NCBI RefSeq assembly: GCF_024730565.1
Contig: NZ_CP077725.1
Location: 186,001-250,000 of the forward strand
Length of the DNA stretch: 64,000 bases
Source of the DNA: Clostridium sp. CM027
GTDB lineage: Bacteria > Bacillota > Clostridia > Clostridiales > Clostridiaceae
Direction: 5' to 3'
Shown here: positions 8,291-18,613 of the stretch, piece after piece
Numbering within the stretch: position 1 is the stretch's first letter
Layout of the letters: every line of letters begins with the position of its first letter
The notes under the pieces: model-generated
The model's database searches: none
Seen by the model: the letters and a program-made list of their open reading frames with translations, nothing else
What the model was told of the DNA's origin: nothing
Program-made: the position numbers and the translations under genes

Positions 8291-9742
8291 TTGAATAAAG
8301 TTGTAGAATTAAACCAAATATCCATTAATGATGAAAATAAGCTAAAAGATGAAGATAAGTTTAAAGAGGAATGTGGTGTTTTTGGGGTTTTTTCACCGGA
8401 TAAAGACTTAGATGTTGCATCTTTAACTTATTATGGACTTTATGCTTTGCAGCATAGGGGAGAAGAAAGTGCTGGGATAGTATATTCGAATGGAACTACC
8501 CTCACTTGTGAAAAGGCTATGGGCCTTGTGTGTGATGTTTTTAATGATGAAAAGATTAAACTAATGAAGGGTCATGCTGCCATAGGGCATGTTAGATATT
8601 CAACGACAGGAGGCAGTGAAGTAAAAAATGCACAGCCACTTTTAAGTAAATTTAGTCTTGGTGACATAGCTATAGCGCATAATGGTAATTTAGTAAATGA
8701 AGATGTCATAAGAGAATTACTAGAGGATTGTGGATATATGTTTCAAACATCCATAGATTCAGAAGTTATATTAAATCTAATTGCTAGAGGCGCAAAAAAA
8801 GGAATTGAAAAGGCCGTAGTGGATGCAATACAGGCTATTAAAGGGTCTTATGCAATAGTAATGCTTACAAAGGAAAAGTTAATAGGAGTTAGAGATCAAA
8901 ATGGTATTAGGCCTCTTTGCATCGGGACAATAGGTAATAATTATATTCTTGCATCGGAAAGTTGTGCACTTGATGCAGTAGGTGCAGACTTTTTAAGAGA
9001 TGTAAAGCCTGGTGAGATAGTAATAATAGATAAAAATGGACTTACATCAATTAATTTTGCGGAAAAAATTAAAAATGCAACTTGTTCATTTGAATATATA
9101 TATTTTGCAAGACCAGACAGTACTATTGATGGGATTAACGTGTACACTTCAAGAGTGGCAGCTGGAGAACAGCTATTTAAAGAATCACCAGTCGATGCCG
9201 ATATGGTTATAGGGGTTCCAGATTCAGGTATGGCCGCAGCAATAGGATATTCTAAAATATCTGGAATACCTTTTGGAATGGGTCTTATAAAAAACAGATA
9301 TGTAGGTAGAACCTTTATAAGTCCCACTCAAGAAATTCGGGAAAGGGCAGTGTCTGTAAAACTAAACGCATTAAAAATAAATGTAGAAGGTAAAAGAGTT
9401 ATTCTAATAGATGATTCAATAGTTCGCGGAACCACAAGTAAAAGATTAGTTGAAATATTAAAAAAAGCTGGAGCGAAAGAAGTTCATTTTAGGGTCTGCT
9501 CACCAGTAGTGAAATATCCATGTTATTTTGGAATAGATACACCTTATAGAAAAGATTTAATTGGGGCGAATACTTCCGTAGATGAAATTAGACAAGAAAT
9601 AGGTGCAGATAGTTTAGGATATCTAAGCATAGATGGATTATTAAAATCTCTTGGTCATACTGAATTTTGTTTAGGGTGCTTTAATGGTACATATCCAGTA
9701 TCAGCTCCATATGAAAATGAAAAAGAAAGATTAGAAAGGTAG
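8291..9742 (+). CDS. purF: Amidophosphoribosyltransferase PurF (iron-sulfur type)
   Basis: Commits PRPP and glutamine to purine synthesis as phosphoribosylamine. The N-terminal glutaminase nucleophile is Cys28 in EECGVFGVF, so a 27-residue propeptide must be removed; in B. subtilis it is 11. The PRPP loop is seen as VILIDDSIVRGTTS. Cysteines at 265, 411, 460 and 463 (the last two in CLGC) match the [4Fe-4S] ligands of the B. subtilis-type enzyme, which is oxygen labile. The start is TTG 8291, with GGGGAGGG at 8277-8284 about 6 bases away. No other in-frame start lies before Cys28. Fourth position in feedback control by nucleotides is known for the family and not visible here. Confidence 0.95.
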   Translation: MNKVVELNQISINDENKLKDEDKFKEECGVFGVFSPDKDLDVASLTYYGLYALQHRGEESAGIVYSNGTTLTCEKAMGLVCDVFNDEKIKLMKGHAAIGHVRYSTTGGSEVKNAQPLLSKFSLGDIAIAHNGNLVNEDVIRELLEDCGYMFQTSIDSEVILNLIARGAKKGIEKAVVDAIQAIKGSYAIVMLTKEKLIGVRDQNGIRPLCIGTIGNNYILASESCALDAVGADFLRDVKPGEIVIIDKNGLTSINFAEKIKNATCSFEYIYFARPDSTIDGINVYTSRVAAGEQLFKESPVDADMVIGVPDSGMAAAIGYSKISGIPFGMGLIKNRYVGRTFISPTQEIRERAVSVKLNALKINVEGKRVILIDDSIVRGTTSKRLVEILKKAGAKEVHFRVCSPVVKYPCYFGIDTPYRKDLIGANTSVDEIRQEIGADSLGYLSIDGLLKSLGHTEFCLGCFNGTYPVSAPYENEKERLER

Positions 9743-9751
9743 GGGATATTC

Positions 9752-10750
9752 ATGATAACTTATAAAGATGCAGGTGTTAATATTGAAGAAGGATACAAAT
9801 CAGTAAAGCTTATAAAAGAATATGCGGCAGCCACATTTACAAAAGGTGTTTTAAATCATTTAGGAAGTTTTGCTGGTATGTTCGAAATAGGCGAGGGTTA
9901 TAAAAATCCTATTTTAGTTTCAGGCACTGATGGAGTAGGTACAAAACTTGATATTGCATTTAGAATGAATAAATATGACACTGTAGGAATTGATTGTGTT
10001 GCTATGTGTGTAAATGATGTCCTTTGCCATGGTGCAAAACCACTTTTCTTTTTAGACTATATAGCTTGTGGTAAATTAGATTCTAAAGTATCATCACAAC
10101 TGGTAAAAGGTGTATCTGATGGATGTATTCAATCAGGATGTGCACTTATAGGTGGTGAAACTGCGGAAATGCCAGGGTTCTATAGAGATGGGGAATATGA
10201 TATGGCGGGATTTACTGTTGGCATAGTGGATAAACACAAAATTATTGACGGATCTGCAATCAAAGATGGGTATTCACTTATAGGTATTGAGTCAACAGGT
10301 CTTCATAGCAATGGGTATTCATTAGTTAGAAAATTAATACCAGATTTAGATATTGATTTTAATGGTGAAAAGATTGGAAAGACACTTTTGACTCCAACAA
10401 AAATTTATGTGAAAACTATATTAAGTCTTTTAGAAAAATTTGATATAAAGGGAATGGCACATATAACAGGTGGTGGTTTTTATGAAAACATACCTAGAAT
10501 GTTTAGTGAAAAATTCACAGCAGTGGTAGATAAAAATAGTTTTAATACTCCAGATATTTTTAGGCATCTTATGTCTCTCGGGGTAACGCAGAAACATATG
10601 TTTAATACATATAATATGGGAATAGGATATGTATTATGCGTTGAAGATAAGGATACTTTAAAGATTATAAAGACAATTAATGATTTAGGGGATAGAGCAT
10701 ATAAAATTGGGCACGTTGAAGCTGGGGGTGCAGGAGTTTGCTTAAAATAG
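9752..10750 (+). CDS. purM: AIR synthetase (phosphoribosylformylglycinamidine cyclo-ligase) PurM
   Basis: Closes the imidazole ring of FGAM to give AIR. The 332-residue length is typical. Family motifs include SGTDGVGTKLDIAF, the DCVAMCVNDVLCHGAKPLFFLDY stretch (conserved CVND), GGETAEMPG, STGLHSNGYSLVR and HITGGGFYENIPR. It begins 9 bases after the purF stop and its last 13 bases overlap the start of purN, so translation of purM and purN is probably coupled. Confidence 0.96.
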   Translation: MITYKDAGVNIEEGYKSVKLIKEYAAATFTKGVLNHLGSFAGMFEIGEGYKNPILVSGTDGVGTKLDIAFRMNKYDTVGIDCVAMCVNDVLCHGAKPLFFLDYIACGKLDSKVSSQLVKGVSDGCIQSGCALIGGETAEMPGFYRDGEYDMAGFTVGIVDKHKIIDGSAIKDGYSLIGIESTGLHSNGYSLVRKLIPDLDIDFNGEKIGKTLLTPTKIYVKTILSLLEKFDIKGMAHITGGGFYENIPRMFSEKFTAVVDKNSFNTPDIFRHLMSLGVTQKHMFNTYNMGIGYVLCVEDKDTLKIIKTINDLGDRAYKIGHVEAGGAGVCLK

Positions 10751-11358
10751 CTGTACTGATATCAGGGAGCGGAAGCAATCTTCAAGCAATAATAGATAAT
10801 ATAGAAAGTGGATACTTAAACTGCTCTATAGAAGCAGTAATTAGTGATAAAAAAGATGCATATGGCATAGAAAGATCAAAATCTAAAAATATAAAGACAT
10901 ATATATTAGATAGAAAACAGTTAGGTACTGGGGTTTCAGATGAAATATTAAGAATTGTCGACGGAAAAGTAGATCTAATAGTGCTTGCTGGGTTTTTATC
11001 TATACTTCAAGGGGAACTTCTTTGTGTATTTAAAAATAAAATTATTAATATTCACCCAGCGCTTATTCCATCTTTTTGTGGGGAGGGAATGTACGGTATG
11101 AAAGTTCATGAAAAAGCTATAGAATACGGTGTTAAAGTTTCAGGATGTACTGTCCACTTCGTAGACGAAGGTACAGACTCAGGACCAATTATAATTCAAA
11201 AGGTTGTAGATGTTTATAGTCAAGATTCAGCAAAAGATTTGAAGCTAAGGGTTTTAAATGAGGAACATAAAGCACTACCAGAAGCCATTAAATTAATAAG
11301 TGAGAATGAAATAGAAATTAAAGGAAGAAAAGTATTAGCTATTGGAAAGGTGGAGTAA
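10738..11358 (+). CDS. purN: Phosphoribosylglycinamide formyltransferase PurN
   Basis: Transfers a formyl group from 10-formyl-THF to GAR, the third step of the pathway. The 206-residue product has [11 protein letters not shown] at residues 8-18, the folate and catalytic region LAGFLSIL followed by [10 protein letters not shown] with the catalytic Asn-His pair, and [16 protein letters not shown]. The start is TTG 10738, which overlaps the end of purM by 13 bases; GGGGGTG about 7 bases upstream can serve as ribosome binding site. It ends 2 bases before purH. Confidence 0.94.
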   Translation: MLKIAVLISGSGSNLQAIIDNIESGYLNCSIEAVISDKKDAYGIERSKSKNIKTYILDRKQLGTGVSDEILRIVDGKVDLIVLAGFLSILQGELLCVFKNKIINIHPALIPSFCGEGMYGMKVHEKAIEYGVKVSGCTVHFVDEGTDSGPIIIQKVVDVYSQDSAKDLKLRVLNEEHKALPEAIKLISENEIEIKGRKVLAIGKVE

Positions 11359-11360
11359 TA

Positions 11361-12863
11361 ATGATTAAAACAGCGCTTATAAGTGTTTTTGATAAAGAGA
11401 ATATTTTAGAACTTGCTACATCCCTTCAAAAAAATGGAGTAGAGATTATATCTACAGGTGGAACTTTTAATTACTTAAAAGAAAATGGCATAAAAGTTTC
11501 GGAAATATCTGATGTTACAGGATTTGAAGAGATATTAGGTGGGAGAGTTAAAACATTACATCCAGTTATTCATAGTGGAATACTAGCAGTGAGAGATAAT
11601 GAAGAACATATGGCAACTATAAAAGCTAAAGGAATAAAACCTATTGATATGGTAGTAGTTAATCTTTATCCTTTCTTTGATAAAGTATGCGAAGAGATAA
11701 ATTTTCAAGAGAAAGTTGAATTTATTGATATCGGTGGACCAACTATGCTAAGGGCAGCAGCTAAAAATTTCAAAGATGTTATTGTACTAAGTGACACAAC
11801 AGATTATCAAAATATTATAAAGAAAATGGATGCTAAAGAAGAAGTGGATTTAAAAACTAGAAAATATCTAGCAGGCAAAGTGTTCAATTTAACATCAGCT
11901 TACGATGCAGCAATAAGCAATTTTTTACTGGGTGAGGATTCATATCCAGATTATTTGGCTGTTTCTTATAAAAAACAAATGGATTTAAGATATGGTGAAA
12001 ATCCTCATCAAAGCGCAGCTTATTATATATCGGCTGCAGGAAACGGAGCAATGAAGGATTTTAATCAATTAAATGGCAAGGAATTATCTTATAACAATAT
12101 AAAGGACATGGATATTGCTTGGAAGGTAGTATGCGAATTTGATGAAATTGCTTGTTGCGCGTTAAAACACAATACCCCTTGCGGCGTAGCTACTGGTAGC
12201 AGCGTACTTGATACATATAAAAAGGCATATGAATGTGATCCAATGTCTATTTTTGGGGGCATTGTTGCTTTTAACAAAAAGATAGATAAAGAAACTGCAG
12301 AAGAACTTATAAAAATATTTTTAGAGGTTATTATTGCACCAGAGTTTGATGAGGAAGCATTACTAGTTTTAAAAGGTAAGAAAAATTTAAGAGTCATAAA
12401 ATGTTTAAGTAAAGCAGTTGGCACAAAAAATATTGTTAACGTCGATGGTGGAATATTGGTACAAAGTTCAGATGATAAATTAATAGATGATATAAAAGTA
12501 GTTACAAAGAAGGGCCCAACAAATGATGAAATGAAAGATTTGATATTTGCCATGAAAGTAGTTAAGTATGTTAAATCAAATGCTATTGTAGTGGTTAAAG
12601 ATGGGGTGACTAAGGGGATTGGTGCAGGTCAGGTAAATAGAATATGGGCAGCAGAGCAATCATTAGAAAGGGCAGTAGATGCTACAATAATGGCATCAGA
12701 TGCATATTTCCCATTTGGAGACGTTGTGGAGCTAGCTGCAAAATACAGCATAAAAGCAATTATACAACCAGGTGGATCTATAAATGATCAAAAATCAATA
12801 GATGCATGTAATGAAAATGGAATTTCCATGGTGTTTACGGGCACTCGACATTTCAAACATTAG
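11361..12863 (+). CDS. purH: Bifunctional AICAR transformylase / IMP cyclohydrolase PurH
   Basis: Carries out the last two steps to IMP. The N-terminal cyclohydrolase (MGS-like) domain, about residues 1-145, shows [22 protein letters not shown] and VVNLYPF. The AICAR transformylase domain follows, with [27 protein letters not shown] and [10 protein letters not shown]; the Lys-His pair in KHNTPCG is catalytic in this family. The 500-residue length is close to the usual 505-525. ATG 11361 follows AAGGTGGAG. It lies between purN and purD with gaps of 2 and 11 bases. Confidence 0.96.
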   Translation: MIKTALISVFDKENILELATSLQKNGVEIISTGGTFNYLKENGIKVSEISDVTGFEEILGGRVKTLHPVIHSGILAVRDNEEHMATIKAKGIKPIDMVVVNLYPFFDKVCEEINFQEKVEFIDIGGPTMLRAAAKNFKDVIVLSDTTDYQNIIKKMDAKEEVDLKTRKYLAGKVFNLTSAYDAAISNFLLGEDSYPDYLAVSYKKQMDLRYGENPHQSAAYYISAAGNGAMKDFNQLNGKELSYNNIKDMDIAWKVVCEFDEIACCALKHNTPCGVATGSSVLDTYKKAYECDPMSIFGGIVAFNKKIDKETAEELIKIFLEVIIAPEFDEEALLVLKGKKNLRVIKCLSKAVGTKNIVNVDGGILVQSSDDKLIDDIKVVTKKGPTNDEMKDLIFAMKVVKYVKSNAIVVVKDGVTKGIGAGQVNRIWAAEQSLERAVDATIMASDAYFPFGDVVELAAKYSIKAIIQPGGSINDQKSIDACNENGISMVFTGTRHFKH

Positions 12864-12874
12864 GAGGCTGATTT

Positions 12875-14125
12875 ATGAAGGTATTAGTTATTGGTTCTGG
12901 AGGACGCGAGCATGCTTTAGTATCAAAGGTTGCAGAGAATTCCATTGTCGAGAAGGTGTATTGTGCTCCTGGTAATGGTGGCACATGCAGAGAAAATAAG
13001 TGTGAGAATATTAATATTAGGCAAATAGATGAGCTTTTAGCATTCACTATAAAAAATAAGATAGATATCACAATAGTTGGATCAGAGGAATGGCTGGTAC
13101 AAGGTATAGTAGATAAGTTTAAACAAAAAGGACTTAAGATATTAGGACCTAGTGAAAAAGCGGCAAGGCTTGAAGGAAGTAAAGCTTATTCTAAAGAGTT
13201 TATGAAAAAATATGGTATAAAAACAGCTGTATATGAAGTTTTTGAAAATGAGAATGAAGCTATAGGGTATTTGAAAAACTGTGAATATCCTATAGTAATT
13301 AAAGCAGATGGCTTGGCAGCAGGTAAAGGAGTTATTATATGTAATGACTTTACTGAGGCGGAGAAAAGCATAAATGATTTTATGGTGTTAGATATATTTA
13401 AAGGTAGCGGAAAGAAAATTATAATTGAAGAGTTTTTAGAAGGCGTAGAATCGTCGATACTCTCCATAACAGATGGAAAAGTTATAATTCCTTTTGTATC
13501 TTCAAAAGATCATAAACAAATATTTGACGATGATAATGGACCTAATACAGGAGGGATGGGAGCTATAGCACCAAATCCATATTGTGATAAAGAGGTATTA
13601 GATGAATTTTGTGAAAATATATTAAAGCCTACTCTTAAAGGAATTCAAGAGGAAAAAATGGATTATACAGGCATAATATTTTTTGGTATAATGATAACGA
13701 AAAAGGGTGTATATTTGCTTGAATATAATGTAAGGTTTGGAGACCCAGAGACGCAAGCGGTTCTTCCACTTATGAAAAGTGATTTTACAGAGCTTGTGAT
13801 TAGCGCTATAGATGGTGAACTTAAAAACTTTAGATTAGAATGGAATGAAGGATATTCTTGCTGCCTAATTGCGGCATCGAAGGGTTACCCGGGAAAATAC
13901 GATACAGGATTTGAAATAAGTGAGCGTAGTAAATTAGAAGGCAAGCTATTTCTAGCAGGTGCCACATGCGATGATGGTATTATGAGGACAGCTGGTGGTA
14001 GGGTTTTGGGAATAACAGGTCTTGGGCAAACACTTAAAAAAGCAAGGGAAATAGCTTATGATGATATGAAGAAAATTCAGTTTGATGGAATGTACTATAG
14101 AATGGATATTGGGATATTAAAATAA
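12875..14125 (+). CDS. purD: Phosphoribosylamine-glycine ligase (GAR synthetase) PurD
   Basis: Ligates glycine to phosphoribosylamine with ATP, the second step of the pathway. The 416-residue ATP-grasp enzyme starts with VLVIGSGGREHAL and shows GSEEWLVQGIVD, KADGLAAGKGV, DHKQIFDDDNGPNTGGMGA and the metal-site block EYNVRFGDPETQAVLP. It is the last gene of the purE-C-F-M-N-H-D operon, 11 bases after purH, with TTAGGAGG as ribosome binding site. A symmetrical terminator follows and separates it from the convergent TauE/SafE gene. Confidence 0.96.
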   Translation: MKVLVIGSGGREHALVSKVAENSIVEKVYCAPGNGGTCRENKCENINIRQIDELLAFTIKNKIDITIVGSEEWLVQGIVDKFKQKGLKILGPSEKAARLEGSKAYSKEFMKKYGIKTAVYEVFENENEAIGYLKNCEYPIVIKADGLAAGKGVIICNDFTEAEKSINDFMVLDIFKGSGKKIIIEEFLEGVESSILSITDGKVIIPFVSSKDHKQIFDDDNGPNTGGMGAIAPNPYCDKEVLDEFCENILKPTLKGIQEEKMDYTGIIFFGIMITKKGVYLLEYNVRFGDPETQAVLPLMKSDFTELVISAIDGELKNFRLEWNEGYSCCLIAASKGYPGKYDTGFEISERSKLEGKLFLAGATCDDGIMRTAGGRVLGITGLGQTLKKAREIAYDDMKKIQFDGMYYRMDIGILK

Positions 14126-14126
14126 C

Positions 14127-14164
14127 AAAAAAGGTAGATGATTTATAAATCATCTACCTTTTCA
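14127..14164. terminator. Bidirectional terminator between purD and the TauE/SafE gene
   Basis: A long stem, AAAAGGTAGATGATTT paired with AATCATCTACCTTTT around a 3-4 base loop, with A on the left and T on the right, serves both convergent genes. Confidence 0.92.
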
Positions 14165-14177
14165 TTATGTAAGACTA

Positions 14178-14930
14178 TTAAAAAATGCTTATAAGCATTT
14201 TCACGGCAACAGCTAAAGACATGGTTACAAATATAGGTTTTATAAGTTTTGAACCCTTATTTAACGCAACGCTTGTACCCACTTTAGCCCCTAAAATCAT
14301 AGATATTGCAACAGGTACTCCTATCATGTAATTTATTTTACCACTTATGGCAAACAAAATTAGGGCTGTAATATTGCTTATAAAGTTTAAAATGCGGGCA
14401 TTAGCGGAAGATACTACAAAGTTAAACCCGAAGATACTTATAAATCCAAATACTAAAAAGGAACCAGTTCCAGGACCGAAAAAACCATCATAAAAACCTA
14501 GAGAGAGAGCAAGGATTATACCGTATATAACATTTTTTTTAGTAAGCCCTTGAAATTTATCTTCAAGTCCTAAAGATTTAGAAAAAAGAGTATAAATTCC
14601 GATAAATAAGATGAGAATTAATACCAATCCATTTAGAAATTTTTGGTCTATATTTAGTACCGTTCTAACACCTAACATTGCACCTATGAATGTAAAGGGA
14701 ATAAGATATTTTAAAAGCTTAAAATCAGCCTTGCCTGATTTTATAAATCCGAGAGAACTAGTAAAAGAACCAGCAGTGGCACTGAATTTGTTAGTGCCAA
14801 GCACCATGTGAGGAGGCAGACCTGCAAGCATAAAGGCAGGGACGCTTATTAAACCACCACCCCCTGCTATGGAATCTACAAAGGATGCTAAAAAACCAGC
14901 TATGCATAGAAGAATAATTTTAGTAATCAT
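14178..14930 (-). CDS. TauE/SafE-family membrane transporter
   Basis: A 250-residue membrane protein with about 7-8 hydrophobic segments. The TauE/SafE pattern appears twice: DSIAGGGGLISVPAF near residues 19-33, followed by GTNKFSATAGS, and in the second half GFYDGFFGPGTGSFLVF around 143-159. Family members export sulfite, sulfoacetate or other organosulfonates, but many are of unknown substrate, and no sulfur metabolism genes are nearby. It is transcribed alone toward purD, with a TAGGTAGGTG ribosome binding site before the ATG at 14930. About 290 bases of AT-rich DNA without recognisable elements separate it from the RDD gene. Confidence 0.9.
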   Translation of the reverse strand: MITKIILLCIAGFLASFVDSIAGGGGLISVPAFMLAGLPPHMVLGTNKFSATAGSFTSSLGFIKSGKADFKLLKYLIPFTFIGAMLGVRTVLNIDQKFLNGLVLILILFIGIYTLFSKSLGLEDKFQGLTKKNVIYGIILALSLGFYDGFFGPGTGSFLVFGFISIFGFNFVVSSANARILNFISNITALILFAISGKINYMIGVPVAISMILGAKVGTSVALNKGSKLIKPIFVTMSLAVAVKMLISIF

Positions 14931-15223
14931 ATGGCACCTACCTAAGTTTTATTATTTAAGAATGAATATAAAGTCCTACTATTAATATATATGATTTCTA
15001 AGATGTTGTAAAGGAGTACAGTGATGATTTAAGTCAAGTAATAATCAAAATAGAGTAGCATACTAATTTGTAATTTATTTGAATACTCCTTAATAGCCTA
15101 TTGATTTATATGTAATATATACGTATTATATATAGATGGGATTAAAAAATTATAAATATTTCTCTAATGCGAAATTAACAAAATAAACTTTATGAAAATA
15201 ATATAATATGGGGAGGATTTAAA

Positions 15224-15562
15224 ATGGTAGAACAAAATGAAAAAACAATTGAAGCGGATAGTAACAAACAGGGTATTAGATGTGGAAATTCAAATGAGGT
15301 CAAAGCTATTAAACCTACTTTTGTAGATGCTTTTACAGCTAGCCTTATAGATTTGATAGTTATAGGGGCAATATCAACAGTAGGAGTATTTGTGATAGAT
15401 GCGGTGATTAAATTAGCAGGATATGCTGTAGCTCAAAAGTTCCAAATGTCATTTATAATCTTTATGGTTGTTATGGTACTATACATGAGCATTATGGAAA
15501 GTGGAAAAACGTCTGCTACATTTGGTAACAAAGTATCTGGACTAATTATTACAAAAAGATAG
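15224..15562 (+). CDS. Small RDD-family membrane protein
   Basis: A 112-residue protein with a hydrophilic N-terminus of about 30 residues, then a stretch FVDAFTASLIDLIVIGAIS, a second membrane segment (about residues 74-93), and GKTSATFGNKVSGL near the C-terminus. These match the start and end of the RDD domain, where an Asp is kept in the first segment and a G-x-T-x-G-x-x-x-x-G motif follows the last. It is shorter than usual RDD proteins, having two or three membrane segments. Function of the family is mostly unknown; some are linked to Na+ tolerance. It lies 17 bases before rlmD and is likely co-transcribed with it. Confidence 0.7.
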   Translation: MVEQNEKTIEADSNKQGIRCGNSNEVKAIKPTFVDAFTASLIDLIVIGAISTVGVFVIDAVIKLAGYAVAQKFQMSFIIFMVVMVLYMSIMESGKTSATFGNKVSGLIITKR

Positions 15563-15579
15563 GAGTTTGAGAAAACAAT

Positions 15580-16938
15580 ATGCAAAAAAGAAAAGAGTAT
15601 GAATTTTATATAGAAAACTTAGAATTTCCAGCACAGGGCATAGCATTTTACGAAGGTGAAAAAGTTTTGATAAAAAATACATTGCCAGGGCAAAAGGTAA
15701 TTGCTAAAGTAGCAAAAAAGAAACAAGATGTAGTAGAAGCAAAGCTTGTAAAAATACTTGAAGATGTAGACTACAAAATTGAGCCTCTTTGCAAGATTAC
15801 AGATTTATGTGGAGGATGTAGCCATCAATTTCTTTCTTATGAAAAACAATTAGAATTTAAAAAGCAACAGGTATTAAAGTTGTTTGAACAAGCAGAAATA
15901 AAAGATTTTGAGTTTCTAGGTATAGAAAAGAGTCCTGAACAGTTCGAATATAGAAATAAGATGGAATTTACATTTGGTGACTTTCGAAAGGGTGAAGAAT
16001 TAACTCTAGGAATGCATACCAAAGGAAGAAGCTTTAGTATAGTTACTGTTGATGATTGTAGAATAGTAGATGTGGATTTTAGAGAAATTCTGAAATTAGT
16101 ATTAAACTATTTTAAAGGGTTAAAATTTACACACTATAATGTAATGGAGCGTGAGGGATATTTAAGAAACTTAGTTATTCGAAAGGCCCAAAACACTGGT
16201 GAAATATTAGTAAACATAGTAACTACATCTCAAGTAGATTTTGATTTTAGTGAAATAACTAATATGCTTAAGGAATTAAAATGTGAGGGAGTCATTACAG
16301 GAATAATACATACATTTAATGACTCATTATCAGATATAGTTCAAGCAGATAAAACTGAAACATTATATGGAAGAGAATATATTATGGAAGAATTATTAGA
16401 TCTTAAGTTCAAAATTAATCCTTTTGCTTTCTTTCAAACTAATACAAAAGGAGCAGAAAAGCTTTATAGCTTAGTTAGAGATTTTTTAGGCGAATCAGAA
16501 TCAAAGGTAGTTTTTGATTTATATTGTGGAACGGGAACTATAGGACAAATTGTTGCAGCTAAAGCAAAAAAAGTTTTGGGAATTGAATTAATAGAAGAAG
16601 CAGTTGACGCTGCAAATGAAAATGCAAAAATTAATAAATTAGACAATTGTGAGTTTATAGCAGGGGATATAGCGAAGGTTATTAAAGAGGTAAAAGATAA
16701 ACCAGATAGCATTATTCTAGACCCTCCAAGAGCTGGAGTACATCCTACAGCATTAGATTATGTAATAAAATTTGATGCCAGGCACATAGTTTATGTTTCT
16801 TGTAATCCTAAAAGTCTAGTAGTTGATCTTAAGGAAATGATCAACAGAGGATATAAGGTGCAAAAGGTAATACTAATGGATATGTTCCCACACACTCCTC
16901 ATATAGAGACTATTGTAGATATAGTAAAAGTTGTGTAG
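15580..16938 (+). CDS. rlmD: 23S rRNA uracil-C5 methyltransferase (RlmD/TrmA family)
   Basis: Methylates a uracil in 23S rRNA using S-adenosylmethionine. The 452-residue protein starts with a TRAM RNA-binding domain (about residues 1-60). Cysteines 71, 77, 80 and 160 match the spacing of the [4Fe-4S] ligands of E. coli RumA (74, 80, 83, 162). The SAM fold is marked by [12 protein letters not shown] and [10 protein letters not shown]. The catalytic Cys408 is in YVSCNPKSL. Firmicutes have two or more paralogues (RlmCD-like), so the exact uracil modified cannot be stated. A terminator follows. Confidence 0.92.
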   Translation: MQKRKEYEFYIENLEFPAQGIAFYEGEKVLIKNTLPGQKVIAKVAKKKQDVVEAKLVKILEDVDYKIEPLCKITDLCGGCSHQFLSYEKQLEFKKQQVLKLFEQAEIKDFEFLGIEKSPEQFEYRNKMEFTFGDFRKGEELTLGMHTKGRSFSIVTVDDCRIVDVDFREILKLVLNYFKGLKFTHYNVMEREGYLRNLVIRKAQNTGEILVNIVTTSQVDFDFSEITNMLKELKCEGVITGIIHTFNDSLSDIVQADKTETLYGREYIMEELLDLKFKINPFAFFQTNTKGAEKLYSLVRDFLGESESKVVFDLYCGTGTIGQIVAAKAKKVLGIELIEEAVDAANENAKINKLDNCEFIAGDIAKVIKEVKDKPDSIILDPPRAGVHPTALDYVIKFDARHIVYVSCNPKSLVVDLKEMINRGYKVQKVILMDMFPHTPHIETIVDIVKVV

Positions 16939-16959
16939 CCATATATATCAAGGGCTAAG

Positions 16960-17000
16960 ATAGAACTAAGGAGTGATGTTCCTTAGTTCTATTTTTTTTG
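16960..17000 (+). terminator. Intrinsic terminator after rlmD
   Basis: TAGAACTAAGG (16961-16971) pairs with CCTTAGTTCTA (16981-16991), followed by a run of eight T. Confidence 0.93.
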
Positions 17001-17288
17001 CTTTTTTCAGGGGCGGAGCCAGATAAAAACTCGGAATAAATACGCCGAAAATCCGTATTAGTCAGTAGTTAATTATTGTATAAAATGTTATAATTTATTC
17101 GTGGAAGTTGTTTTAAAAGTGTAGTATTAGGCATAAAGATTATCTGAAAGATAGCTGTCACCTTTCAAAAATTAGAAATAAATTTTCAATAATGAGTACA
17201 TCAATCAGTAATCTACGAATTAATATAAGCTAATAAATGGAGTTATTAAAACTTGTAAAAAAAATTACTTATATATTAGGGGGGGAAT
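17001..17288. other. Intergenic region, no gene recognised
   Basis: About 290 bases between the rlmD terminator and the acetyltransferase gene. It holds a small imperfect hairpin (AATACG with CGTATT near 17038-17058) and a somewhat less AT-rich patch at 17008-17055. I could not match it to a known riboswitch or RNA. No convincing open frame of useful length was seen. Confidence 0.5.
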
Positions 17289-17789
17289 ATGATTCGATTA
17301 AGACCATATAAATTAAGCGATTCGCAATATATTTTAAATTGGTTTAACGATGAGTTAACTTTCGCACAATGGTGTGCAGATAAATTCACATATCCATTAA
17401 CTAAAGAGCAATTGAATCAGTATTATCATAATTATGAAAAGGATGATAATGCGTGGATAATGAGTGCTCTTAATAAAGAAGGAACACCTGTAGGTCATTT
17501 TTTAATGCGTATGGCAGACTATCAAAATGAAAGCATCCATTTAGGATTTATTATTGTAGATTCACAGATTAGAGGAAAGGGGTATGGAAAAGAGATGGTA
17601 TCTTTAGCCATAAGATATGCTTTTGACATATTAAAGGTAAAGAGAGTTACTTTGGGTGTATTTGATAACAATCTATCTGCTCATTATTGCTACAAAGCAA
17701 CAGGCATTGTAGATGAAAAGTATAATGAAGGGGTCTTCACGTATGGAAATGATAAATGGGGGATTTATGATATGGCAATAGAAAAATAA
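17289..17789 (+). CDS. GNAT-family N-acetyltransferase (RimJ/RimL-like)
   Basis: A 166-residue protein with the GNAT fold. It begins MIRLRPYKLSD, as RimJ/RimL-type acetyltransferases do. The acetyl-CoA binding motif A reads IIVDSQIRGKGYGKEM around residues 92-107, with R-G-K-G-Y-G fitting the Q/R-x-x-G-x-G/A consensus. Motif B follows as VTLGVFDNNLSAHYCYKATG. The acceptor cannot be told from sequence: it could be a protein N-terminus, an antibiotic or a small amine. It is preceded by a run of G as ribosome binding site and has no obvious operon partner. Confidence 0.85.
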   Translation: MIRLRPYKLSDSQYILNWFNDELTFAQWCADKFTYPLTKEQLNQYYHNYEKDDNAWIMSALNKEGTPVGHFLMRMADYQNESIHLGFIIVDSQIRGKGYGKEMVSLAIRYAFDILKVKRVTLGVFDNNLSAHYCYKATGIVDEKYNEGVFTYGNDKWGIYDMAIEK

Positions 17790-17884
17790 TTATCCCCATT
17801 ATGTGCAAATGATTTAATTTAGGATATATGTAGCACTTTTAATTGTAGACCTTAAAAACGCATTAGTAACGAGGAGAGAATTAA

Positions 17885-18493
17885 GTGAGTATAGTATGTA
17901 TTGGAGATAGTTTAACCTTTGGCTATGGAGTTAATAAATCAGAAAATTGGGTTAGCCTTATAGCTAAAAGAATAAAAGAAAAAATTATTAATAAAGGGAT
18001 ACCGGGAGACACAACGTACGAAATGAAAGAAAGGTTCAGAAAAGATGTTGTTAATTACAATCCATCAAGGGTTTTAATTATGGGAGGAACAAATGATATA
18101 TTTTCAGAAGTAGGTATTGATACTATTTTTAAAAATATAAAAAGCATGGTAGAAATGTCTGAAACAAATAATATAGTTCCGATAATACTAATACCATTAC
18201 CGGTTAAAAAAGATATTTTAATAAAATTAATGTTTGAGGATATGGATTATACAAAGGTTAATAAGCAGTTAGTAGAGCTGCGGAATTTATTAATTAAGTA
18301 TGGAAATGAAAAAAGTATTATATCCATAGGTTTAGCAAATATTATACCAAAGACCATAAATATGGAAGAATATTTTTTAGCTGATGGAATACATGTATCA
18401 AAAGAAATTCATAAAGAAATAGCTGAAATAATATATAAAAAAATTTTACCAATTAAGGAGAGGAAATTAAAAATTATTACTATAAATAATTAG
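17885..18493 (+). CDS. SGNH/GDSL-family hydrolase
   Basis: A 202-residue esterase or lipase-like enzyme without a signal peptide, so probably cytoplasmic. Block I holds the nucleophile Ser9 in GDSLTFGYG, block II reads NKGIPGDTTYE, block III is GGTNDI with the oxyanion Asn, and block V is DGIHVS with the catalytic Asp and His near residues 175-178. All four SGNH residues are thus present. The start is GTG 17885, 8 bases after GAGGAG. Substrate unknown: family members act as thioesterase/lysophospholipase or acetyl esterases. Confidence 0.88.
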   Translation: MSIVCIGDSLTFGYGVNKSENWVSLIAKRIKEKIINKGIPGDTTYEMKERFRKDVVNYNPSRVLIMGGTNDIFSEVGIDTIFKNIKSMVEMSETNNIVPIILIPLPVKKDILIKLMFEDMDYTKVNKQLVELRNLLIKYGNEKSIISIGLANIIPKTINMEEYFLADGIHVSKEIHKEIAEIIYKKILPIKERKLKIITINN

Positions 18494-18613
18494 ATTGAAA
18501 AATAATATATTTAATATGAGCACAATTATTTCTGTAATTCAATTAAAACATGTACCCTTTTTTATTTGAATGGCATATTAAAGTAGTATAAACTCAAATA
18601 AGGAGGGTACGTG

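Noticed and set aside
17001-17060. Small riboswitch-like patch after the rlmD terminator
   Set aside because: The hairpin is short and does not match preQ1, T-box or other leaders I know. The acetyltransferase start is more than 200 bases away.
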